A stretch of DNA of 64,000 nucleotides from NCBI GenBank assembly GCA_008508345.1, contig QNGE01000124.1:142108-206107 (forward strand), read 5' to 3'. This stretch comes from Paragonimus westermani (taxonomy: Eukaryota > Platyhelminthes > Trematoda > Plagiorchiida > Troglotrematidae). This document shows, piece by piece, positions 14,566-23,340 of this stretch. Position 1 is the stretch's first letter. The number at the start of each line of letters is the position of its first letter. The position numbers and the translations under genes were made by a program. The notes under the pieces were generated by a model, which saw nothing but the letters and a program-made list of their open reading frames with translations, was not told the origin of the DNA and did not search any database.

Positions 14566-14610
14566 GCACTACTGATGAGCTCTAATGAGAGCGAAACTCG
14601 AGTCTAATGC
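14566..14610 (+). ncRNA. Hammerhead ribozyme, canonical core, one stem I mismatch
   Basis: This copy has core CTGATGA at 14572-14578, stem II 14579-14592, GAAA at 14593-14596 and stem III 14596-14603. The 3' strand of stem I reads TAATGC instead of TAGTGC, giving a C-A mismatch in an otherwise 6-bp helix. Predicted cleavage is after 14604. It is probably weakened rather than abolished. Confidence 0.82.
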
Positions 14611-14865
14611 TTCATTTCGAAAGAGGCTGGCTGGAAAGTCTATCTGAATGCGAACGGTGCGATCAAATGTGAGTGATGGTCAACTTGAAAACAAATAGAA
14701 TCTAAAATATCGCCTTGCAGGTTTAATGAGTTCAGTGATCTCGACCTGTCTCGGAAGTCCGAATCGCGGAGTCTCGAGACTATCGGGCAACCTGATCATT
14801 GCTCACAAGCGAGAGTGGTTGAGCTTTCAGATTTGATGATTCGGTCGTGTCTAATGTGAGGTCAA

Positions 14866-14920
14866 TGGCGCAGTGGTTAACACGGTTGCCTCATGATTGG
14901 AATGGCCGGAGTTCAAATCC
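14866..14920 (+). promoter_or_regulatory. Pol III internal promoter (A box and B box)
   Basis: The A box TGGCGCAGTGG is at 14866-14876 and the B box GAGTTCAAATCC at 14909-14920. The spacing and consensus fit a tRNA-type type 2 promoter. The ribozyme follows 18 bp after the B box, so a Pol III transcript would contain it. Confidence 0.72.
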
Positions 14921-14938
14921 CGGCCGTGGTAAGGATAT

Positions 14939-14983
14939 GCACTACTGACGAGCTCTAATGAGAGCGAAACTCGAGTCTAGTGC
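14939..14983 (+). ncRNA. Hammerhead ribozyme, intact
   Basis: Stem I GCACTA (14939-14944) pairs with TAGTGC (14978-14983). The core CTGACGA is at 14945-14951, the 5-bp stem II with AATG loop at 14952-14965, GAAA at 14966-14969 and palindromic stem III ACTCGAGT at 14969-14976. Predicted cleavage is after C14977. All catalytic core positions are conserved. Confidence 0.88.
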
Positions 14984-15059
14984 TTCTTTTCGAAAGAGGC
15001 TGGCTAGAAGGTCTAACTGAATGCGAACGCTACAATCAAATGTGAGTGATGTTCAACTT

Positions 15060-15307
15060 GAAGACGAATGGAATCGTTGGTGAGTAATGCTCAGCGCATC
15101 TCCGGAAGTGAAAAGGTAATTCCTCTGGAAATATGTTTACTATCCCTCAACCAGGGCTTGTCAGTCAAGCCGAACATTCCGGAGAAACCGAAATCTGTTG
15201 AGAATTCTGTTCCGTTTATTGACTCACCCCTCAACGGTGACCACAGATTTGAATTCGGACAAATGGCTTTGGATGATCTTTCAACTAAAGTAAACTGTGT
15301 ACCCTAA
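15060..15307 (+). pseudogene. Probable N-terminal relic of a Penelope-like element ORF
   Basis: The frame from about 15068 to the stop at 15305-15307 has the spacing of the segment before the reverse transcriptase in PLE proteins: V-N...PLE..LLSL..GL....IP. The intact PLE at 39.3 kb has VLN...LQLEALALGLDYKIP (residues 114-139). The ribozyme repeats at 14.2-15.06 kb appear to be inserted just upstream in the same relic. Similarity is modest and no catalytic part is present. A chance ORF is the alternative. Confidence 0.35.
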
Positions 15308-17008
15308 TCTGTCGCCTTAAGCAGTATACTTAGACGGTTATGTCGCAATGAGGAGTTTCCGGTTCCGACAAAATGGTCGCTTGTCGGCGAAAGCGACAAT
15401 TTAGACTAAAGAGCTATTATGTAGGCAGACGTCCACTAAACATAGCCTCGGACCATTATTTATTGATTGTAGGTCTGATACTGTGAACTGTTTAATCAGC
15501 TTGACTGAAACCGCCTTCAACAATAAATAACCCACTTCTAGTGTGTAGTGCTTTGGAGCGCTGCTACCATTAGCGGTCCTCTGATAATCTATTTCTGTTC
15601 TAACTCACTTAGTGTCGTCAAAAACAGGATAGAGTAAACTGCATTCTTACCACGTAAAGTTACTTCGGATAAACCTTGGTTTCACCTTGTATGTAAATTT
15701 GTGGGGCAGTCCACAGTCTACGACTAGTCAGACGTTCGACTGGTCGACGCAGTGTGCTTAACTTGTGCCATTCAGGGAGCAAAAATGACACAAGTGGGGT
15801 TGATTGCTATTCTGGTTAAACAGTAGATTCCTTCACTTTGTAGCAGACTTACGATTTCTTTCACGAAAACTGTAGGTTTCTCCGTACAAAACCCATTTAA
15901 TAGCATTGGTTTTTCATAGGTTCAACCTTCTTCTCATTAGCCATTCAGGAGAATTGTCAGTTCACATGCTACAAGCTTAGCCAATCGTGAATGTAATAGA
16001 CAGTTTCTTCTTACCACGTATAAACAATCAAAATAAGACGAACGGTAGTTCAAAGTGAGCCAAATGTGAACGAGTCATGAAACACTCATACTGATCAAAA
16101 ACTGTCGTTGTTGACCACTAAACGTCACAGTGGCAGTTATAGTAAATAGAATGAAATAACTTCCAGAATGACAAACGTGATAAATACACGAATTGTTGAT
16201 CACGGGGTAACGTCGGTTTCCATGTCAACGCCATGTGCAGATCCTAAACATAACGGAAATCCCTTGTGATTGATAACCACTACTACAAAATTAAATACTG
16301 CTACAGGTGGACTTTTAACCAGATAAGTGACAGAGGTTTAACCTTACGTTTGATAACCATGGTGCATATTGTCCTCAATAAACTGGCCTTCAGAAATGCT
16401 TAAGAGAGCTAAGCAAATCCAATCACGCGTACGCCATCCATTAAAAAGTGTAAATACACTAACAGATTGTTAGTTAGTAGTTTTGAGCTCCTTATGAAAG
16501 GTCTCATTGAGTCGCACCTGTTGGTGTACCTGTTTACCTGCTGTTGCCAAGTGTTGGTCTGACGACTAAGAGTTTGTCAGGACCGGCCAAAGAGCAACGG
16601 CTGATGTAGTTTAAGACCAGAATGGTTAAAACCATCAAATAGTGAACGGGAGCACAGCTGGCTGATAAGAGCTGACATTTGTTGAGTTTAGGCGGAATCT
16701 GCATGTAGTCCTACTCAGCCCGAATGTTTCGACAGATTCTGCTATCTATCGATAACTCGATTTTCATCTGGATAGGGAATCCAGATGTTTAATCAAATGG
16801 TCAGTTTGTCCAAGTCTTACAGTGAGCGTCGCCTGAGGTCATGCCAACTGGCTCTATAAATCCACGAGTTGAACATTCACTTTGTGACTTACTTGTAATG
16901 GTTTTCAAATCACTTATCTCCAACATTAGAGATTGACGGTTAAAGTACTGGGCCCATGTTTAAGTTGAGTTTTGTGAGCACTGATAATGATGAGTGATAT
17001 GTCAAGTA
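15308..17008. other. Region with no recognised gene
   Basis: I see no gene, RNA gene or repeat that I can support between the ribozyme repeat clusters. Confidence 0.55.
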
Positions 17009-17127
17009 TGTTCACTTTACTGATGAGTAGTCGGGGATTTGGTTTATTTTCAAGTTGACCATCACTCACATTTGATCGCAGCGTTCGCATTCAGATAGAC
17101 TTTCCAGCCAGCCTCTTTCGAAAAGAA

Positions 17128-17172
17128 GCACTAGACTCGAGTTTCGCTCTCATTAGAGCTCGTCAGTAGTGC
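17128..17172 (-). ncRNA. Hammerhead ribozyme, intact
   Basis: On the minus strand: GCACTA, CTGACGA, stem II GCTCT-AATG-AGAGC, GAAA, palindromic ACTCGAGT, C (cleavage), TAGTGC. It is identical in the core to the unit at 14939-14983. Confidence 0.87.
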
Positions 17173-17190
17173 ATATCCTTACCACGGCCG

Positions 17191-17245
17191 GGATTTGAAC
17201 TCCGGCCATTCCAATCATGAGGCAACCGTGTTAACCACTGCGCCA
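17191..17245 (-). promoter_or_regulatory. Pol III internal promoter (A box and B box)
   Basis: The A box is at 17235-17245 and the B box at 17191-17202, both on the minus strand, with the same sequence and spacing as the other units of the repeat. Confidence 0.7.
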
Positions 17246-17587
17246 TTAACCTCACGTTAGGCACGACCGAAACATCAAATCTGAACGCTCAACCACTTTC
17301 GGTTGTCAGTAATGATCAGGTTGCCCGATCATTTCAAGAGAAGACACAGTAACTGTCCTGTTAACTCCAATCGATAACCCCGCGATTAGGACTTCCGAGA
17401 CAGGTCTAGATCACAGAACTCATTAAACCTGCAAGGCGAGAGTGCAAGCGAGAGTGGTTGAGCTTTCAGGTTTGATGATTCGGTCGTGCCTAACGTGAGG
17501 TCAATGGCTCAGTGGTTAACACGGTTGCCTGATGATTGGAATGTCCGGAGTTCAAATCCCGGCCGTGGCAAGGATGTGTTCACTTTA

Positions 17588-20500
17588 TTCACTCTACTAT
17601 AAATTATCTTACATCCTGAGCCGTGATGGGGTCGTTTTTGATCCGTCTAATGTGCACTTTTGAAATCAGCGTGAATTGAGTTTTGTCAACCTGCAAGAAA
17701 CTACAGTAGTTTTTCATTATTCCGTCACTCGTATGGACCGTTAACTACCGACGAGTCACGTGATATGACGTATTAACAAGCCTCCACCTAATCTTTAGCT
17801 TTGAGGGTAACAACGACCGATTAAAGGGTGAAGCTTACGCATCATGCGGTTCCGATGGACCTTTGTCAATGTTAATTTAATCAGGTTAAGCTGCTGTATG
17901 TTTTTACTTAATCGTTTGCTGCTGGGGCCGAACTTGTATGAAAATTCATACACTGGAATGGTAAGGAAATGTCATTGGGTAGAAACATATGAACGTGGAT
18001 AATTAATTTGTAAAAGAGGTTAAACTGACAAACAAACGTAGTATACCATGGTAATACCTGTAATATGATTTAACAAGTTTTGTGCATCTGGTTCATGGAA
18101 TAGGTAAGGGTGGATCGACGTTTCAACGAATGCGTGCGTTTGTAATCAGTCCAGATTGAACCCAACTACAATCGGATTCTACAACTGAACTCACATTGTA
18201 GAGGGATATACGGATGGCCAGCTTCCACTTATGGAAGTCTATCTAGATCACAACGCCATTCCATCCTGAGGTTCAGTGCACCTGAGTGGCATCTTTACTC
18301 AAAAGTCACACAGAAACCTTCAGTGTTGTGAATAACAGCTTATTATGAATTGAGATATCAGTTATCCGGTTCCCTCAGTTTGAGGATCCCAATAATGAGT
18401 TACCTTAGTGACATCAAATAATTCAGTCTGAAGGGAGAACACGGCGGGGCTCTGGTAAGTTCATAGTCGTTAAATGTCATTGCATCTTTCTGTTCTGGCG
18501 GTAGAGCAAGTGATAAATTCTACTGCAAAATGACGTATTTCCATTCGAAGTTTTACGTTTGTATACTCATATTTTACACACAGGTCAATCTGGTCATGTT
18601 CATGGTGGCCGTTTGACAGAAGCTACTTGGATGTTAATCTATTCTAGATAACCTAGTTGATTGTATTAGCCATACCGCAAATTCGGTCGTGGAAGTTACT
18701 CATGAAAAGAGTTCATTTTTCAAGTATAGCTTCAAATGAAACGTATCAAACCTGCGATCAACCTGAATGGAATGTACAATAGACCAAATTTTGGAGAAGC
18801 TAGCCTACGGCAGGATCCAGATAAGTAGCATAAACGGCATATCCAAAAGCAGTACACGCAGTGTCAGACGAGCAACGGAAACAAACCGAGATACTATATT
18901 TCGGTTGAGTCACTCAGACATGCTTAATGCTTCAATAAATCGGCTAGGTGATCGGTGTGATTGATTATCTTATTAGGGTTTCTCGAGGTTCACTCGAGAG
19001 TATATTGACATTCATATTGAGCAATTAAACTGTTACCTGTAGGACTAGAACTCAGGTCATTTACTCGGCTCCACACGACACCGTATGTGGTTGAGTGAAT
19101 GAATCCAAACGTTCAATTTCTAAGCTTCCGGTTTGGTTTTGTATCTCTGCTGGTGAAACATCTGGCACATGTGGGGACACCAAACTCGTTGCTCGATGGA
19201 ATTTAGCTAAAACCTACATTTCTCTGCTGGGTCTCCAAATCTGCCTCACAACTTATCAGTGATACAAATTAAATATGGTAAGATTAACATAGCAACCAGT
19301 TGTGCACTTTTATTGAGTAATTCCAACAAAATGCATCAGTTCTGTCAAGCTACTCAATCGCACCGACTGGTCGACCCCAAAAATCACCGGAACATTGGAG
19401 AAGCCAAAAGCAGTAGACCATATTGCCTGTCGTTTTCCGCAGGTCAACATGAGAACAAGTTGTTCTGAACTACTGTTTCTGTTCAGAAGATAAAAGCCGG
19501 ACTTCATATTTTTTTAAATAACTGTGTTTGAATCTTATTAGCTCACATGTGCCTCCGAACTCAGCTTACAGGTCAGAAGATGAAGTGTCCTCAATACGTT
19601 AAAACATACCCTTACACCATTATATTGTCTCACAGTGAGCATAGTGTTAGTCTCCAAAATTACAGTCGGCCTACTGATGACGATGTTAATTTAATCGCGC
19701 AGGTTTATGTGTAACTGAACAGGATAGAACGGTGAGAACTCGGAACTGCACAGTAGACAATAGGAGCTTAATTTCTACAGTTCTTTTAAGCATAAATTCT
19801 ATCATGAACAAAAAAAACACTAGAAAGACCGGCAGTGTCGAAAACTGGCCAAAAATAATCAGGGATACTGTTTCTCGCTGGGATTTGTTGTATAAGTTGA
19901 TTAGCCCATATCCAATTCACGAAGAAAGTACACAGCTCGCGGTCACGGTCAAAGGAAATTGAATGAGTCTACAAACGTATCGATGGTACCACTTTGAGAT
20001 CCAGACCCAACTACAGATTTTGTCGAAAACGACCGTTGATAAAGTCGAATTATGATGGTTAATGAGTTGTAGAGGAATTTTTGTTGAAAAATTACAAACA
20101 CCACTGAAAATTGATTGCACCCTTTGTGTTCGCACAAACTTTTTCAGATAGCCCATTCGAAATTAGATAGTAGAATGTAGTTTCATTCCTGTAATAGCAT
20201 CAACGATCGAAATGCCAGTGGACAAGTACAGCTACTTATGATTTCCACTGAAAGAATGGTCCTAGACGTGGGAACATCGGATGGAGTTAACAAAGGAGGT
20301 GCTGTGCTTCTTCTCGAAAATAGCGGACAAACTGGGTGTCTATCAAGGGTGAATGTGGTTGCGTTTACGTGCGATGTTTCAGGCTGTATAGTGTGATCAG
20401 TACGGTTGTATCTTAACAGCTTGGCCAGATTTTAAATGCAGAAAGTAACGAACAATTGCACTACTGACCAGTTCCAACAAGAGTGACATTCAAATCTAGC

Positions 20501-22809
20501 GTCTCAGTTTCCGACGCTTGAATTTGTATCCGGTTTACGTAATTTGGTCACCAGATTGTTTTTTTGGTCAATTGTGCGATATGACGTAACTCTTTTCACA
20601 TACTTTGCTACAAACGGTCGCAGCCGGTTGCTCGAACCGGCCAAAACTGCGAGAACTCCGACTGTTACAAATGTGAAGTTTTATGATTTTTAATCTCGAA
20701 CCAACATTCGACCAGGTCCGTTGTTTTCCCTGCATAGTTTCGTCAACAACAAGCAGTATAAACTTGTCAGTATTGTCCAGGTGGAAGAGGAATAGTTTCG
20801 CCATTACACCGTGGGTGAGTAGAATTAATCATCTCCAGCAGGAGTAATTTGGTTATGACAAGATTATTTCGGTTGGCAACACTGTGAAATGCTGGTTCCA
20901 AGCTACCAGTCAAATTTGCGTAGAAACAAAACAAATCCGATCAGAAAGGCAGTGAAAATCCCTACAGTACAGTAGAAACAGTTAGTGACTGACGAAGCAT
21001 GCATTCCATGTCCAACCGAGCTGATGCTGTAATTTAGCAACTCATACAGAACAACTTGCTGATCGGAACAGAATAAACACGCGGTATCGCGCATTCTACT
21101 CAGAAAACTCATCACTTCACCGTTGAAGCAATAAAGACAAGTGGTTAGGCATGCAAAGAAATGAGAAGTGAAGGAATGAATATCTAGGTATGTTGAACAT
21201 AATTTCTCACATGTAATCTGAGAGATTCCATTCTGCGTTAAAGTTGCTGAGGTAATCCGAAACAACGTGGACTTTGTTTCATGCTTTTTGTTAAGAAATC
21301 CATTTTACATCAAGCAGTTAAAAATACCTTTCTTTGAGGGGTACAAAATCGGCAAATTCAATGAGGTGCTCAGAGAACGAAACTCAGAATAGGGCAACAT
21401 TCGCACTTGCAACGTTCAGAAACACGCGACTAACGTGAAGGTACCACATTAACCTACATCATGGGTGATGCACGCTGACGAACCACCGAAGGGCAAAGAG
21501 TGGCAGAAGATTGATTCTAAACGCACAGGGTCGTTCACCTGTGTTCATGATAAGTTAATTGTAGGTTTCTAAATTCGTCGAAGTTTGTTTGGTACACTCG
21601 ATGCATTGTTTGTTGCTATGTTGAATGCTAAACTCTTCAAAGTAGGTTTGGTTGTCCTGCACAAAGCCAGTCCCTAATTTGCTTTTGACTGCTTGCAGAT
21701 AGCAATTTCGACTAATTACGTATTATAACTACATGCAGAGAACGTACCTCGGTTGGTTACAATTTGTGGTTTGCGGTTGGCACACGTGCTTCGATTGAGA
21801 ACACAGCATCTCGTGGTCACTGATTCACTTACCAATCGTGATAATTCCTCCCTCAGTTCTTTCAGTGTGCCCTCCTTGACCTTGGTTTCATGCTTTTCTT
21901 CTACCGTGGCGGTTTAATCTTTGAGTGTAAACCGGAGGACCTTCTGCCCTTGTCTTATGTTGTGTAAACTCAAACCAAATGTCTTCATCAAGCGTTCACT
22001 TCACCACAAGCCAAGGGGAGCATCCAGGAGTATCCGTTGTATTTGGTTCCCATGGACTAAACAGGCAGTATTACAAGAAACACCTCTTGTTAATGGCGTC
22101 GGGAAACCTTTCATAAAAACACGTGAAATCGCTTCCTCAGATGAACAAGCAGTGGGAGCAACCTCCAAAAAGCAGTCTATGGGAGAACAATATGTACAAG
22201 AGACATCTCACTGACCATGTTTGGCCACCTGGTAGGTATCACATTGAAGCGCGCATTCCACACCGCAAAACTCAAACTCCCACAGTGACCAGCCTGGTGA
22301 ACTCTGTTTCTGCACAGTGACTGAATCGGTCAATTTTCATGCAGTAGTAAAGACAATTATTTCGACATAAAACAAAGGACTTTTGAAGCCAGGGCGAAAA
22401 GACAAAGTAGGCCAGTGACAGATTAGTAGAAGGACTGATCAAGAAATGCCGTGTCCTCCGGTACAGTATATTTGGCAACGACAAATCACAGCTGCGACAT
22501 TTGGCCATCGTTTACTGCCCTAACAAGTGGCCCTAGTTCACATATTCTGAAAGTCAGTTACATCTATCCATGGTTTAACAGTCATATCGATCATATTTCA
22601 CAAAATTAAAATGTCACCTCTAGGGGAGATGTGACGTTTCTACTGTAGAATTATTTTCATGTTCTCCTTAGGACTATTTTGTTAGAAAAGTGACGTAATT
22701 AGAAACGGCTATTTTCTCCTTATGAAACTTAAGCGGTACAGATGAAGAAAGTGTGCATTAAAACTACAACAATCGATCAGTAAGTTTTTACTGAACGAGC
22801 TCAACCCGG
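17588..22809. other. Region with no recognised gene
   Basis: No supported gene. A minus-strand frame at 20903-21265 (120 codons) ends in a hydrophobic stretch (CTVGIFTAFLIGFVLF) that could be a membrane anchor, but the length is within chance and no homology is recognised. A decayed ribozyme-repeat fragment is listed at 20435-20515. Confidence 0.5.
20435..20515 (+). mobile_element. Decayed fragment of the hammerhead repeat
   Basis: The sequence CACTACTGACCAGTTC...AAATCTAG around 20460-20510 resembles the ribozyme segment of the repeat (CACTACTGACGAGCTC...GAGTCTAG). The catalytic core is broken: CTGACCA replaces CTGACGA and GAAA is lost. Old and weak similarity. Confidence 0.35.
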
Positions 22810-23340
22810 CGCATTGTCTTGTAAATACAAATAACAGCCTGTTATGCTTCGATTTTCCCCGTTTTTGTCTGGTTGCCGCTTTGGAAAAGTACCCTGGTTT
22901 TGTCCGTTCCTATTGTGGCGGATTGCCAGGTCGGAGGTGCGAGTTTTCGAACACTCGGCCGAATGCCTCAACGCGGGGAGGTACGTCCAAAAGCCTGCTG
23001 CGATCGGATCAAGAACAACGTGTGCGATCGGATGAGTCATCGCTCGACTGGATCGGACCAACGGGCGAGGCAGGGCAGGCAAAATACGACAGATGGCCAA
23101 ATCGGAGGTGTGGTTTTTCCAACATTCAGAGGAACATCTCGACACGATGTAGGAACACGGCCAAGGCCAACATTGGGTGGATGGTGGACAGCACGAGCAG
23201 CCGGACGAGCCATTGCGCAACGAAATCGGACAAACAGACGAAGGATGGCAGGCAGAAAACCCCCCGATAGAAGGCGCCGATCACACACGTAAACCGATCA
23301 GAAGTGCACACGACGTGTGAACGGAAACCGGGGGATGTTG
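22810..23340. repeat. GC-rich segment with two diverged tandem units
   Basis: This block is clearly richer in GC than its surroundings and is open in several frames on both strands for 120-139 codons, as stop-poor GC-rich DNA tends to be. Two units about 165 bp apart (from about 22926 and 23091) share the pattern GCCA..TCGGAGGTG.G.TTTTC.AACA, roughly 60% alike by eye. A short stretch GAGTTTTCGAACACTC resembles a degenerate Pol III B box, so an old tRNA-related SINE is possible. I do not consider the ORFs here to be genes. Confidence 0.4.

Larger units (their letters stand above)
14236..14690. mobile_element. Hammerhead-ribozyme SINE-like repeat, inverted (fold-back) copy with assembly gap
   Basis: A minus-strand partial unit (14236-14397) faces a plus-strand partial unit (14508-14690) across a 110-N gap at the palindrome centre. 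The arms share the HHR, the B box and the flanking sequence. The minus arm has an A box (14367-14377) and a B box (14323-14334). The plus arm has a B box (14536-14547), and its A box would lie in the gap. The pair is flanked by an exact 13-bp target duplication ACAAATAGAATCT at 14223-14235 and 14691-14703. This indicates insertion as one unit, with the plus arm as the sense 3' half and the minus arm as an inverted 5'-side piece. Confidence 0.8.
14704..15063 (+). mobile_element. Hammerhead-ribozyme SINE-like repeat, full-length unit
   Basis: This is the most complete single unit, about 360 bp. It has a 5' leader of about 160 bp starting at AAATATCGCCTTGC, then A box 14866-14876, B box 14909-14920, ribozyme 14939-14983 and a 3' tail ending CAACTTGAAG. 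Its HHR is 373 bp from that of the previous unit, giving the tandem period. It is followed by ACGAATGGAATC (15064-15075), a 2-mismatch version of the target duplication at 14691-14703. That fits an older insertion later joined by the inverted pair at the same site. A tRNA-derived SINE normally starts close to its A box, so the long leader is unusual. Confidence 0.8.
17020..17576. mobile_element. Hammerhead-ribozyme SINE-like repeat, sense unit plus inverted partial unit
   Basis: A complete minus-strand unit (3' end at 17020, rc CCCCGACTACTCATCAG; 5' end near 17440) is joined head to head to a plus-strand partial unit (about 17440-17576) that stops just after its B box, before the ribozyme. 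The composite is flanked by an 11-bp direct repeat TGTTCACTTTA at 17009-17019 and 17577-17587. The minus unit carries A box 17235-17245, B box 17191-17202 and an intact ribozyme. The plus piece has A box 17505-17515 (TGGCTCAGTGG) and B box 17548-17559. The leader includes a segment of about 45 bp missing from the 14.7-kb unit. Confidence 0.8.

Noticed and set aside
14855..14935. A true tRNA gene, suggested by good A and B boxes
   Set aside because: The sequence does not fold as a tRNA cloverleaf with acceptor stem and anticodon arm, and it is repeated as part of a mobile unit.
20903..21265. 120-codon minus-strand ORF with a hydrophobic C-terminus
   Set aside because: The length is within chance and no homology or convincing exon structure was found. 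A membrane-anchor-like end can arise randomly from T-rich DNA.
22801..23292. Six overlapping ORFs of 61-139 codons in the GC-rich block
   Set aside because: Stop-poor GC-rich repeat sequence is open in several frames on both strands; none looks like a protein.
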